DNA of 64,000 nucleotides from Aspidiotus rigidus. Lineage: Eukaryota > Arthropoda > Insecta > Hemiptera > Diaspididae. The stretch covers positions 12,734,501-12,798,500 of the forward strand of contig JAVHKY010000001.1 of the NCBI GenBank assembly GCA_035079385.1, in the 5' to 3' direction. The notes beneath the pieces are model-generated. The model was not told where the DNA came from and did not search any database. It was given only the letters and a program-made list of their open reading frames with translations. Below, one piece after another: positions 1 to 13,005 of this stretch. Position numbers and translations under genes: made by a program. Position 1 is the stretch's first letter. Each line of letters begins with the position of its first letter.

Positions 1-138
1 CTTTATACGGTCTTCAATTTCGCTGGACTCTTTAGTCACATCTATAACTGTGACTACATGTACACGAAATTTCATACAAAGTTTTACATCCTCTCCCCTT
101 TATAACGAGTGCCAAGAGTTTTAAAATTCAACATGAAT

Positions 139-980
139 GGCAATATTTTGAAATAAGCCCGTTGTTATGGAAGATGGCAATATAATATTTCAATAGGAGC
201 CACAAAATTCTTATAATTTCATCAAAAAGTGTTGAAAACCGAAAAGGTCGAATTCGGAAACCCCTTGCTGGGGGCTTTTCATTCATCAAAATCAAATACG
301 TGACACTCAGTTTTATGGGAAATTTCACGTAGAATAATTTTGAACTGAGGTATTTTTACCGTATCTGTGTTATTTTGACCAATATTTCTAAAAAGTTGAA
401 TTTCTTGGGGAAAATTGCCCCTGAGGAGGTTCTGGGGGTCCGTAAGCATGTCTCCTGATCGAATTCGATTAAGAATTATACCAAATTTTCTTGTAATTGT
501 CTTGAAACCCATGACTACACACGCAATAAACGGCATATCAAATTTAGCACTTCCCTCCCTCTTCGGCGCCAATCATACTGAAATTTCGCTTCAGTGACAA
601 TATTTTGCAGACAGCCTGTTATGAGAGGATTTTGTCCCGAAATAATTCAATAAAAGCCACAAAATTCTGATCATTTCGACGAAATGTGTTGAAAATCAAA
701 AAAGTCAAATTTGGAGACCCCTTGCTGTGGGCTTTTTATTCGTCAATATGAAATGTATGGTATTCAATTTTATGGGGAAATTTCACATAGATTAATTTTG
801 AACCGAGATATTTTTACCGTATTTGCGTTATTTTGTCCAATATTTCGAAAAATTGAAATTTTTGGGGGAAAGTCCCTCCCTGAGGGATCCTGGAGGTCTG
901 CGAGCGTGTCTCGCGATCGAATTTGGTTATTGACAGTGAGATGAAGAAGTATACCAAATTTCATGCTTTTATCAAAAAGA
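139..980. repeat. Tandem duplication, unit about 455 bp
   Basis: Two diverged head-to-tail copies lie at about 139-560 and 597-980. Shared landmarks in the same order include 'gagccacaaaattct', 'ccccttgctg', 'ttttaccgtat', the 'ggtcygygagcgtgtctc'-like block and 'ataccaaattt'. Short ORFs on both strands follow the duplication and show no recognisable domain, so I treat them as non-coding. The repeat family is not recognised. Confidence 0.8.
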
Positions 981-1994
981 ACAGGGTTGGCCTTATTTTG
1001 ACGCTTATCGCCTGTAGGTACTACGTCATCTTGCACGTACGATATCATGTGTTCGAAGAATTGAGCTTGATTCAATGAAATCAATAACTCCATTGTAAGT
1101 ATTGTCGTATAATGTAAAAATGACAATCGTAATCTTTTCGTAAAACTATAATATCCTGATGAGCCATTCATTTCAAATGACTCTTTTATATTCTCTAAAT
1201 GCCCTTTTTCAAAATCCTCCTCTACTCACTGCAATTCTATCTCTCCGTGTATTTTTTTTCTCTAGTGATTATGTACTAGACTAGTATTCTACATTAGTAT
1301 CCGATGTATGAGTATTGTGTAAAAGTTGTACAGGTAACTCCTAGAAAATGATTTACGCTACAGCGTACAAATTTCAACGAGCCGAATCAGGATCATTCAA
1401 CGCACGAACGAGTAATATAAATGACTATATTATATTTCTATTTCCGAAGGTAAAAAGCGATAATTAGGAACGAGACTGTAGGCGAGGACGTGGAATGGTT
1501 TCGTGGGAGGGGGGTATGAGCAAACAAGGGTTGAAAAAAACGCCACGATCACGTGCACGTAATTTGGAACGTAAAGTGACGGTAGTCGACTATACGAGTA
1601 TAATTTACCAATACTTTTTGGGGTGAGACGTCAATCGAATGCAAATAAGGGGTGTCGAATGTCACCTTTTAATCGAGAGCGAAATATGGGATTTGTTTGA
1701 TTGGAGTCGTTTGTTTAAAAACTATCCGCGTCTCCCGCTCGACAACTACGATATCATGATTCACAATATAAATACTTCCTCCTCCCTCTATAAAGTATAG
1801 GTCTGTAGTGTAATACATTTTACTAAATCTTTCTATTTCTCGATTTTTCACTCATTTTCAAAATTTTAAATCATGACACTCACAGGTGCTTCTTTGTTTA
1901 CAATGTTAGCATAAACCTTGTTCCCAAACATTGATAGAATATTTACGTGTGTTTCGATTCTGAAGAGTCAATAAGAAAAGCTATAGAAAATAAT
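981..1994. other. Intergenic, nothing recognised
   Basis: AT-rich sequence upstream of the first gene. No ORF with a recognisable domain, no RNA gene and no clear repeat was seen. Confidence 0.5.
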
Positions 1995-2002
1995 TATAAA
2001 AA
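1995..2002 (+). promoter_or_regulatory. Candidate TATA box
   Basis: The sequence tataaaaa lies about 60 bp before the ATG at 2062. That spacing would place transcription start near 2025-2030 with a short 5' leader. This is inferred from spacing only. Confidence 0.45.
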
Positions 2003-2061
2003 CTCGTCGCTTCGTTTTTATTCTTTTTAAAAGATACATAGTTGAATTTTTCATTCCGAAA

Positions 2062-5000
2062 ATGACCATTTTTTATTGGCTGTTGAATTGGCTAGCTTTC
2101 ATTATTGTTTGTGCAGCTAGACGGCCCGAAATTGATTGGTTGGAAGTAGTCCCTCATCTCGAAAATGTGGAGAAATTTTATCAGCAAATAAGAAAACAAA
2201 ATGCGAGTAAGTCGACAATTTTTCTTCATACGTATATTCTACTCATTTTTCCAACTGTTACGACTCAATCAAATTAATTATCGCAGAGTTGTACGATGGG
2301 AAAGAACATACCTCACACGCGTACGCCAAGAATCTCATTTGTTGGAACTTACTGGCCAGTGGTTTCTTTGATATGACCGGCGTCGAATTAGAGCCAATCG
2401 ATATGAACATGGTATGGGTGTACTACGAGCTGAAGCTTATGTATCCTGAAATAATGAAAAAGCTGTACGAAGAGGTCCCTGTCTCAAAGTCTACGCCAGA
2501 ACTTACAAAGTTTCGATACTTGAATCCAACCTTTAGGATCAATGTTAATTTGGAGAAAGGATCGGTACCCGAGTACGCGTTCTTATGTCTTGGTCGACAT
2601 AGGAGTACCACCAAAATCACCGAATTTTACGTCTCCGAAGAGTATCAAGTCGGGGACGGTTCACTCTCACGAGCTGTAGGTCGGTTTATGTTCACCTCTA
2701 GCGGTGAAGGTGTTGATGAGAGAATAAAAGTTTATTTATTCGCCGAAGAACCAGCGAAAATACTGACGAATGCGCATTATAATATCGAGCATCTTTATGT
2801 GCAATCCAGAGAAAATAAGGAACCAGGTAAATTACACAAGCGGGTATAAAAAAGTAGGTATATTTTGATTGCACTCCACGAACTCCCAGTCCAGATGCCA
2901 ACACGCAGAAAATTATTTGTTGAACAGAATACTGAGGGGCAGTTTTACCAGTGACCGCCCGATAGCGGCTGATTAGGGTTATGTTATAAGCTGAACGTTG
3001 AAACAGCTTGAGTCCTCAGGAGCTTCAAATTTCGCGAAGTTCTTAAAGTAGGTCGAGGGCACGCATCACGTCATCAGCTCGTGACGCGAATTTCAGCTTG
3101 ACCCTCACACAGTCTTTAGACATCTGAAGAGTTTGGCTGAGGTATGGGCGAGGATGGTGCTATCGGAAATTGGTTCCACTTCGTTAACTCGTGACACAAA
3201 TTTCAGCCTGACAGAGACTCAGCCTTTAGACGTATATATGTCTAAATCTGAAGGGTTCGGCTCAGGTTCGGCGGAGAATGGTACTATCGGAAGTTGTGGT
3301 TTCTTTCTCAATCTTTCCAAATCGTATGATAAATTAGCGCCCATTGCATCTTCTACAGTAGCAGAGGGCTATCCTTAATTTCAGCTATTTTCCTATATCT
3401 GTAACGAATTACCCCTCTCTTCTTTCTACGTACGGTAGCTGAAGTCGTTGATAGTCCCTCTCCTCTATTAAATTATCGTGATAGTTCCTTTTCTACAGGA
3501 ATTTAAATTAAGAATCATCGCTTGGTATGACGTCACACCTTTCTGCTTGTACTTTCCATGGTCTTTAGGAATTTAACGGATGTCCCATCCTCATGGTGTT
3601 ATGTAAGGCTTTCAAGTCTTTCCTGTATCTCTTTCTTATCATTCAAGTCAGGCTTGCCCAACCTTTTCTAACAAGCGGACCACTGAGGCGGGCCAATTTT
3701 TCCGACTTTTAATATTATGTAATTAAAAAATTTTCTTGTATTTCTTTTTTAATTTGTCTACTTTCTTAACGGGGTCTTCGGGGGCTGTAGATTGAGCTTG
3801 GCTGATCGAAGTATATTGACGATAGCACTCCCTTCTTCAATTTGTGTTTTTTCTTTGGAATCAATTCAAGTATGCATGATCTATGTCAGTTTTAGTCCAG
3901 CTTTCATGCTCGGTGAAGAGATTTACTCAAGATTTCATAGCAGAAGCTAGACCGTAATCTGGGTCTATCTCTACAGAGTTTCACTGCTACAAATTGTTGC
4001 AAGTCTTCCTTCTATACAGGATCGGAACTCGAATTCTTTCGAAAGGCCATTGATGACGTCACAAAGGTCGGATGAGGATGTAACCCCACTGCTCGGAATT
4101 AATCTGAACAGAAATATTTTCAGCTTGGAAAACTCCTCTGAGCCTTTGCTTATATTCAGTCTAAGATTTAATTCCAGCCCAAAATTCCATGGTTATTCTT
4201 CGTAGTCAGGCCTCAATCCGAGAACATCATCCATCACTGTTGTCTTCTATGCATTCTCTCGTGACTGACCATTCTTGACCCTATGCTACGGCCACAACCA
4301 GGGCAGATCATCGGTGTATTCTGTGTGTTTCCGGATCCCGTTCGTTTCCGCTGACCAAAGATGCCGTTGTTATGCTGGGCTGCGTTTCTCCATTTGGCGC
4401 GGTCTCTGCACAGCTCCTCCCAGTTCCCGTGAATTCCGGCATTTTTCAGGCTTGCGTGCAGCATATCTTTGCAGCGCTTCGTTTGTTCGCCCGATGTTCT
4501 GCAGCCCAGTCCGATCTCGCCGTGTAAAACCTGTTTGGGGAAGCGTTCATCGGGCATCCTTAGAATACGCCCTGTCCACTTCAGGAGGTTCCTGGCCAGG
4601 CTTCGCTATATTGGATCACTTTTGGTTAGTTCCAGATAAAGTCCACAATCTTGTAGTTTACGATCCACACTGATGAGGAACGAGATCATGTCGACGTTGA
4701 AGAGCAAGGGAGCCGTACGCCGCGCCGTTAGCAATCTCTAATCCATCGGTAACATTCCGCTTATATGAGTGGAAGTCCGCGATTATATTCAGCAGTTTTG
4801 ACGGACATCCAAATTTTCTCAGTACCTGCCATAGCGACTGCCTGCTAACCACGTCGAAGGCTTTGTCGCATGAAGTGAGGAGTGTTTCACTCTGGTTCTT
4901 TCCTGAATGTGGCGTTGGGTGAAAATCATATCGATGGAGCTCCTGCCAGGGCGGAAGTCCGCCTGTGACTCCGGAAAATAAGTCTCTAGTGTGGGGAGCA

Positions 5001-6128
5001 ATCGGTCCATGATTATTCTCGCCAGTATCTTCCCAGCCTCACGCAATGAGGAGATCCCACAGTAGTTGGTGTATTCGGCTCGTTCCCCCTTCCGTTTGAA
5101 GATATTCCCTATATTGTTGCATCTTTATAGTCCATACGTACCATTTCGTCTTCCCATAAACAGTTTATGCAGCGTTCTTGTGAGTTGATGTAAAATTTTT
5201 CTACCTTAATCAGGTTTAGAATCTGTTCTTTAGAGTTTCATACTTGAGACATTCCCCAAGTTCCTTTTATAAAGGTTTCGTCAGAATCCCTGAATAAGGT
5301 GAAAGTAATTGATGACGTAAAAAAATCTGACGTAGATGTTTTCCTCCCCTCTACCAAATGGAAGACGGGTTCTCGAATAAAAATGGATTTCTCCTTGAGC
5401 CCTAAAAACGATGGTTTACGTCTCCTATCAATTTTCGATTTGAAGAATGATTTGTGAAACTTTAGCGTTGTCCCTGCGAGATCATTTCGGTAGACGAAGA
5501 TCGAAAGAGCCTTCAGAGGGTGGCCACCCTATCTCTCCTTTGTACGGTCTACTAGGTAATTATATTTCTGGCAGGAAGAGAGCGCAGTGAAATTTCTCTT
5601 CTTAATCTCTCTGTTGTAGAAAAATCTTATTTAAAAAGGGTTTATTTGCCGGATACCTCCAGAGTGACTGCATTCGTTTTCGTGTTTGGAATTCCAGTAT
5701 AACATTGGTTCTTTATTGCTCAAACACAGGTTTTCTGTTTACAATGTTTTGTTTCATTTGCAGCAAAGTCACCGGACTCTGATCCTTTATGCAGCCTCAG
5801 CGTTAAAGAGCAGGTTCAAATTTGCACATCTATTTTGAGTTCTCCTCATTTCGACGATGATGTAGATTATGTTCCGGATATTGACGTGGCCCCGACAGAG
5901 TGCAATAAGCGGAAGATAGCACTTTCATCGGGCGACTCTGCCAACTACGACGAATGGATGATGGAGTGTGCGGCCATATCCAGCGAGGACGATTTACCCA
6001 TTACGTATTACCTATCGCAAGCTTACGACCCTCACAAGGTGTTTGTTTTTAGACCCAAGTCAGACGCTACAGAAGAGGTGATGACTGTGGAAACTTTGTG
6101 CGTTAATATAAGAAATGTTAAAGGATAA
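2062..6128 (+). CDS. Predicted secreted protein, three exons, unrecognised family
   Basis: Exons are 2062-2206, 2287-2826 and 5764-6128. Both introns are GT-AG (gtaagt...cgcag and gtaaat...tgcag) and both are phase 1, so the frame joins cleanly to give 349 aa. The first 18 or so residues (MTIFYWLLNWLAFIIVCA) form a hydrophobic leader that looks like a signal peptide. The mature part has few cysteines and no motif I know. The C-terminal exon carries an acidic stretch, DDDVDYVPDIDV. A short YLFAEEP segment in exon 2 resembles YYIFAEDRP in the 37.4 kb gene and YYVFTEIEP in the 6.7-10.5 kb gene, which hints at a distant family link (inference). Intron 2 is 2.9 kb and holds repeats and a LINE remnant. 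I cannot exclude a small extra exon there. No canonical AATAAA follows the stop; ATTAAA occurs near 6222. Confidence 0.75.
3065..3296. repeat. Two tandem units of about 115 bp inside intron 2
   Basis: Units at about 3065-3172 and 3173-3296 share 'aactcgtgacrcraatttcag', 'agwctttagac' and 'gaggatggtgctatcgga'-like segments. They lie between exons 2 and 3 of the 2.1-6.1 kb gene. Confidence 0.65.
4234..5160 (-). mobile_element. Degenerate non-LTR retrotransposon (LINE) reverse transcriptase remnant
   Basis: Reading the minus strand, 5046-4819 encodes a LINE RT segment with AGKILARIIMDRLLP followed by ESQADFRPGRSSIDMIF, the conserved 'ES-Q-FR-GRS-DMIF' block. It continues in another frame (4852-4658) as VSRQSLWQVLRKFGCPSKLL, the region after the AFD motif. 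A third frame (4557-4234) gives the C-terminal part with RFPKQVLHGEI and a Cys-His finger, CPGC...SHERMH. The frames are broken by shifts and the YxDD region is not intact, so this is dead. It lies antisense inside intron 2 of the host gene. The clade is not resolved; it resembles RTE/CR1-type ORF2 proteins. Confidence 0.8.
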
Positions 6129-6715
6129 CTTACTAAGTAGTAACTTATATATATAGTTCAGATCATAATGGACAAAATATTATTATTCAAAAATACGTAT
6201 TCCAGTCTTCAACGAAAATTGTATTAAAAATCTCCTAACAAATTAATTTTATGAAATCGAGTGCAGGCAGAGTGAGATGAAGATGGAGATATTTTGTCTT
6301 TATCTAGCAGTGCATCGGTAATGATGAGGTCATTATTAGTTTCAGGTTTTGCTCGTAAATCGTTCCTATTAGTGCAGAAGGCTCTGCGCTCTTCCCTCCT
6401 ACACCTGCAAGATACCATCAGAAAATGAATTTTTCGTCCTCTATGTTCTTATTTGAAAACATGGGTTTGAACTTCTTCCCCTCCCTTCAACAGTACTCTG
6501 AATGTTGGGTAAATCTTGAAGTATTCTTATGCCATAAAATTTTAAAAAACGCCAGAATTATATTACTGTCTACTATGTTGAAAAAATACTTGATTCAGTG
6601 GTCTTCAGTTATGAAATTTGATCGTCTAGGAATTTCGAGCTTTTAGAAACAAATTCCTCAAAACAAAAATTTTAATTCTTATTACCGTAACAATTTCATA
6701 AATAATTATATTGTA

Positions 6716-9700
6716 TTATTCGTCATCTTCTTCAGGTAGACTCCCCACAGCAAAGTCGAGAAACTTATTCTTATATTTCCCGACTGTTCGTGCCAAAGAT
6801 CCAAAAAGCTCGTTGACGAACGAACCAGTGTTATGTTTACTTCTCATGAGAGGCGCAACCACTCCCGGTTCTATTTCCGTGAATACATAATAATGATCTT
6901 CTTGTTCGAATTCAGCTCTTTCGACCATCGTCATGTACAAATAACCGATTCCTTCTTCGTCTACTATGGCAGGGCATCGGACCAAGGTCTCAGTCTCAGA
7001 AGGTACATCATGAAGTCGAAATCTAATCGTCTTTTCAACGATTAATATCTTCTCAGCGGGCGCTTCTTCGTCGAAGAAGATCCTATTATAACGTAGCAAA
7101 GGTTCGTTCAGATACTTTCGACACAGTTCGAATTTCATGAACGCGTTCAGTTCTTCTAACATGCGCAGAGGTACACGAATCGGTTCAAGTTTGTGACCTG
7201 TAAAAGGAATTTTAGTCATATTAAAAAGTTTCGGAGAACAATACATCAAATTTAGAGAGTTTCTCATCAAAATATACAGAAGTGAAGATTTTTTAGAATT
7301 GCACCAAGGAGATACAAATCACAAAATAAGATTTTTTTTTCAAAATCTTCTCCTTTGATTCCAGATTTGTAGAATTTTGGAGGAAAATGATCAAGTCACT
7401 CATTATTGCAGATCTGCACCTAATCAATTTAATAATTTTTTCGATCAAGGAAACTAATTGTTAGAAGTTAGAAGTTAGACGGAGAAAATGAATTCAATTC
7501 TTAGGTATGGGAAATCCAATATTATCCTGGACAATGGAATGTTCGCAGGATTGATGAGAACCACAGAACCCTCTATTCTGTTAAAGCTCGGGAGTTTTTC
7601 TGAGTCAAGAACTTGTTACTTGATCTAAGCTTCCTGAGAGCGTCGCGATCTGGATGTGCATACTACATATTTTTCAACTCTCAAAATTAGCTACAGTGGG
7701 TTTCTAGCTACAAAATTGAAGATTTCAGCATTACCACGCAACTATTCGAAATTTATTTTCCCAGGTTTCTCCACGTAGGGGCAAAACAGGGAATGTTTGG
7801 GTGGTGCGGCAATTTGATGTATATTGAGGGACGAAGATAGTGGTTAAGGTGCTACAGGTAGCATACCAGAACCTTGAGAAACCTAAAAAAAAACTAATGT
7901 TCTCCACACATTGTCTGGTAAAAAATATCAAATTTCGTTTGATCCGATAAGTTGTGGCTAGTTGAAGGGAGTACACAAGTGTTGTCCAGAATTTTTTTCA
8001 CTTTGACAATGAGTCAGAGTGTTACCCATCATCTTCTGCGACTGGTTTTCTCACTAGCTTTTCCGTATTGCTTGTCGCACTTGCCTTATTCATGGTGATA
8101 AAACTTTCAAGTCTAGAAAAAGTAATCACAACTGAAAGATACCGGTGCTTTATTAAGTTTATTTTGTAAGTATGTGTTTTTAATCTTTGTGCGTTCAATT
8201 AATTTTCATTGTTCATCCGTGCAGAAGAAGCTGCTAATCAGGTCAGTCTTACATTCATCTTTTTTTACGAGTAGTATTCTATTTCTAATCTTTATTGAAA
8301 ATTATTCTCCTCATTTCAATTGGTCGTCGCTCTCTTCTGTATGTCGTCTCTACTGTCAACAAACCCACAAGTTACCTATGAATCTCAGTCCATCTTTGAA
8401 TCTTTATCTGCCATAGATTCTGAAAATATGGGCCTTCTTCAAGTAGCAAAATGTCGTTAGATTCCACATCAGAAGCGAGTTTAGTTGATCTTTCTATTAT
8501 AGTCAATCTATGGACCGGACATATTTTTGTTCGTCTTCATGACTTTGTTCTCCCACTTTGTAGATCTTCCGTACTTCTTTGTTGTGCCTTTTCTTTCTAA
8601 GAAAAATAATAGGCAAACCCAAGAGTTCAATCTTGTCCTGTGAAGATACTCGATTCCCTTGAAGGAAGTTTTTTGGTATTTTGTATTGTATCTACAATCC
8701 TTTAGTTGTATGATGCTGAAAGTTCCTACGCCTCTTCAACCATAACTTACTCATGAGAATTTATGTCTATTCATGGAACAGATAAGTTTATTGGTCGTCA
8801 TCACTCATTTCTCATGGTAACAAGGCGTGGTTCTAATCCACGGACCTACGGTGTGAGTTCTTCTACTTATTAGTTTTTTGTTTTGTCTTCTTCCGCAATT
8901 AATCTCAGTCTATATTTCCTGGAACAATTGAGTTACTGAAGATATCTGTGGCAAGTTCATAGATGCCTTGTGATAGAAATTGGGGATCATTTGTTCATAA
9001 TGCAAGAAAAGTATAAAGACTCACGAAAACCATTCTCCTTCATCTACCCGCTCATATGTGATTTATGTTTGGGGACTTCTCATAATGGGGTTAGCTGCGT
9101 TTCAAAGAAGTTACAAATCATTCGAACACTGTTTTGTAGAAACCCAAATTTAAAATACAAAGATAAAATACTTTAGGATCGTCTCCTCCATTAAGAACAC
9201 ACTTGTCACTTGAATTCTGAAGTTGCTGTGGTTCAGCTGAACTTTATTTGCCCGTAAAACTGAAGGTGCGCCCTCTGGTGGTAACAAGAAATATATTATG
9301 CAGCCTGCTGGTTGGTTGATTTGGACGGGAAGGTGATCATAGATGAAACGTGAACTAAATAATTTCTAAAAAATTTAAAATTTTAATGATTCGACAGAAA
9401 ATTACAAGGCAAATATTTCTGTTCCACGCAGTATTCATTTATAAACTGTTTCTTGTATCTCAAATATGTATTGCTCAATATTTATCAACCTAATATCCCT
9501 TGTGGAAACTAAATTCAAGATTTCACCCACTTTTGAGTGGATATTGTAGAAAATCAATGAGCGAATTTTAAATATGCTTTTAGACTTCAGTGGCGTAATA
9601 GTTTTGTGATCCGATTGTGCGAAAAAGGGGTAAGCGTTGAACCTCACTGAAGAAGAGAAAAAGACGGTTCTTGTATTTGTTCGTTACTCTCTTTGAGTAT

Positions 9701-10472
9701 ATTTCTCTACCAAGCCTACTTCGTTAGCTGCTCGGGATCGCTTTCATTAACTGTGTTAATCGAGGCAAACAAGGAACCTGTTGTATGGGGGTTTCTTTGT
9801 ACTTTCAGGCTAGTTATCGAAACGTTCCAGTTTTTTTATGGGAATGAAAGATCCCAAATGATATAATCGGTCCCACTCGAGGGTTTTTATAAGTAGAGAT
9901 TAAACTGCGTTCTTCACCTCTGAAGCTAGAAAGTCCATATTTTTCCAAGTTCCCCCGCTATTAGATACAGCTCAATCTTCGAATTTTTTACAAGTCTCTC
10001 TCCTATCATATATAGCAAAGCGCCGGCTCATCGATTTAGCCCTGTGAACAAGGGACTATATAGGCCACCTCCAGGTTACTGTATGCGTAATGCTATAAAA
10101 ACAAGTTCCGTGAAGGTGAAATAAAATGAAATTCTAATTCAGGAAGCTCGACCATTTGAAAAAGTAGGAAGAAGAGTTACAACTACCATACTTACCTGAT
10201 TTCAACCGAAGGTAATTTCTCAGAACGAAGTAGAAAAATTCTCCTCGATCGCGATCATTATTGACGAATCCAAAATTCCTGCTGTAGAAGGACAATTCAG
10301 CCTCGGTACCTGATTTGCCGTCCTTGAAAGTTTTCGTGCCTTCGACGTCGATAAAATTCCGCCGTTGCGGCTTCCAGTTTTCTGGTTTCTTCTTTAGCCC
10401 CGCCGACACATGATGAATAGGTGAAGGAAGGATAACTATTAGAATAAGACATAGGATTACTTCCGAACACAT
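6716..10472 (-). CDS. Predicted secreted protein, two exons, paralog of the 37.4 kb gene
   Basis: On the minus strand exon 1 runs 10472 to 10196 and exon 2 runs 7197 to 6716. The intron is GT-AG (gtaagtat...ttttacag), phase 1, 2,998 bp, and the product is 252 aa. Residues 1-24 (MCSEVILCLILIVILPSPIHHVSA) are a clear signal peptide. The mature region shares long blocks with the gene at 37.4 kb: CRKYLNEPLL, DEEAP, GYLYMT, then ERAEFEQEDHYYVF and PLMRS. The splice junction falls at the same point (..LKSG|H-L-...) in both genes, which supports both models. The C-terminus is acidic (LPEEDDE). No known domain or catalytic motif is visible. It is convergent with the 2.1-6.1 kb gene, with about 590 bp between the stops. 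Function is unknown; secretion is inferred. Confidence 0.85.
7198..10195 (-). other. Intron of the minus-strand secreted-protein gene
   Basis: About 3 kb with no exon or conserved domain on either strand that I can support. A partial match to the dispersed 'ggaacctgt.ttatggggg' repeat lies near 9773-9800, and a minisatellite-like piece ('ttccaagttcccccgctat') lies near 9943-10015. Confidence 0.5.
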
Positions 10473-10479
10473 TGTGCAT
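10297..10479 (-). other. Overlapping out-of-frame upstream ATG
   Basis: An ATG at 10479 lies 7 nt before the chosen start at 10472 and opens a different 60-codon frame that overlaps exon 1. The chosen start is preferred because it gives the signal peptide and the frame shared with the paralog. If the transcript begins upstream of 10479, this ATG would lower initiation at the real start. Confidence 0.4.
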
Positions 10480-12836
10480 ATTAATACCGTGAATATTTGT
10501 TATTTCAACACAGGCGGTGACAAAGAAATGGTTTATTTACTAATAAGTAGGAATCGAGTGCTCGAAACTCTTGCTTATTTTGCTTCGAATTCATTCTCAC
10601 CATCAAAGATGAGACTTCTTGATTGACAGGTTTCCATCATCCACCACGGGTCACACTATAAAGAATGATATTGACGGGCTGAGAATTAGCCATTTTATAT
10701 TTTAGGGTTGTATAACTATGAACTATTTTATTGATGAAATCACGTCATTTTTGTCTCTCGAGAATATATTTAGTGATACTCCTCTCTTGATTTTGTACCT
10801 CTACAAAACGACAAGACTATAAAATCAAATTCATCGCGGTTTGTATTGTACGTTGAATTTGAAGTTCGTGAGAAAATATAAAATGGTTTGTTGTAGTAAT
10901 GGATAGCCAAATCGCGTGCTAATTTCTATATTTAAAAATGGGGCTAATTTATATTTACGTACGCTCGTATATAGAAAATAAAGGTCGACGCATTTCCGGA
11001 AAGGTTTGTTATCGTAAAGCAGCAGTCAACACAATATTTACTCTGTATTGTAGGGGCAATTTAAGTTAGGCGTAACATATAATATAGAAAGTTTATTATT
11101 TTCTTACGGTGAGTTATTTGCACGACTTACGTACTTAGTACCTGTTCCACCTTGCCTTCATTCGGCTCAAGTTTACCTCTAATTGAAGAGAAAATTATTT
11201 CGCAAACGTTCGAAACGATAATTATTACATTATTTGTTTATTCTGGCACGCGGTACAGTTTTTTTTTTTTTTTTACAAAATATTTACTCCGGGAACACCT
11301 TTGACATATTTTGATCGATGTAAGCTCACGAGTGTGCGAGTGCGACAAGCAAAAAGTATACGGTTCAGAACTTACGAAAATATTTTCTCTCTCAAATATT
11401 CCAACCTTCTCGATTCTAATTTCTATGTCGACCCTATTTCGTATAGACGTCCTCAGTATCTGGAATACATCGAGTTAAACGCCATCGGCATATATCTTTA
11501 CTTTTTCCTCCGTCAGACGGTTTAAGACTTTATTAACTTTCATTTAACCATTCGTTATCGAGGATTAGCGCGAAGCTGGGACGGAGAAATGCGAAGCGAG
11601 CAGTTATTCTGAGTCGCTAAGTCGTCTTAATTATTTTTATTGTGCAAGCGACCCGCTGCGCTATTATCTTTCATTATAAAACACGTGCTAGCTGTCGTTT
11701 CAAAAATAACTGATGATCGAAAATGGTGTTGTCAAAAACAAAACAGAATACGGTACATAATTTTGGGCTCGCCGGGGCGCTCGATGCGATATATTATTTC
11801 CAATTATTCGAACAAATTTAATCAAATAAATGTTAACCAGCCGCCTCCGCGATGGAAACAAACGAACACCGTTTAACTTTACAACGCGAAAAAGCCACAC
11901 AGAGTACAATTTAGAGCTTCGCTCGGAATACAGTGTGAAAAATGCCATAAAAGGATGATTCTCTATACTGATGTAAGTCGTAATTCCTGACATTTATCTA
12001 TAATATTGGACGAGATATAGCGGTTCGAGATGATATTGCTAGATTTCTTTAGCTCTTTTTACGCACATTCGATAGAGGCGGCGTGCAAAGTGATAAGGAA
12101 GAAAGAAAACTTTATCAACGAAAAAGAATTTGACGGAGAATTTTTCGTCCGCGGAATATTTAAATAAGAAATAAACGTTGTCTAAATCGAGCGAAACTCG
12201 TAGTTTGTATCGGTTTCGATGAAAATGTTGATTCCTCTTTCGAAAGAAAAACGCGGAAGGATTCTTTTTCCTTTTTCATCATCAGTAATCCGCCTATTTC
12301 AAATTCTTTTCGCTGGGATAAGTACATTCTTGTACCACGAATAAAAGAATTGTATCGAGAATGGAATTTTTATAATTATACAATTGCTGCGGAATCCATT
12401 GATTTGAACACAGAAAATATGATTCTTTGGAATTAATACCTACGCACATAAGCTGAATTTCGTTGTTGTACGCCTAATGGTCGAATGGACAGCTAAGTCA
12501 AGAGGAGGAAAGAGCCCGCATACTGCTAAGGATGAAGGTCTCATGAACTTGATTGATGAAGTTTTTTTTTATTTTCTGTTAGGTACATTGTACTAAGATT
12601 TTGAACTCGACTACAGTCGATTTATGGAGTCCGGGAAATACTCAAGGAGGAGCGAGAACCAACTAGAAGATTTTACGTATTGATCGAATTTGGGGCACGG
12701 AGAGAACGAAATGATTCTGCAGCTGATAGGGATGGATACGAGTGAAAAACTTACTCTCCTCAAGCTGCTTCTATGTCCTGTTCAAATTTCGTCTTTTGTG
12801 GTACTTTGGGAAATATTGACTGAAGAGTAAGAAAAC
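10480..12836. other. Intergenic, nothing recognised
   Basis: AT-rich non-coding sequence with a T-run near 11258-11274. Short ORFs here (for example 11301-11525 and 11700-11993) overlap one another and have no domain, signal peptide or paralog in the window. Confidence 0.5.
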
Positions 12837-13005
12837 AAAAGAAGTTCTTACACAAGAGGAGTGTACACCCGAAGGTGTAGCAAAATTATATTGAACCACA
12901 AGAAAATCAGCCGCTAAACGTTTTCGGTTAAACAACCATCATCGGAGCGTAAACGAAAGCGACTGAATCCAACATCAACAAAGACAGAGGGAGTTAACCA
13001 GAAGA

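Noticed and set aside
8821..8855. Possible tRNA B-box ('ggttctaatcc')
   Set aside because: No matching A-box or cloverleaf stems could be folded around it.
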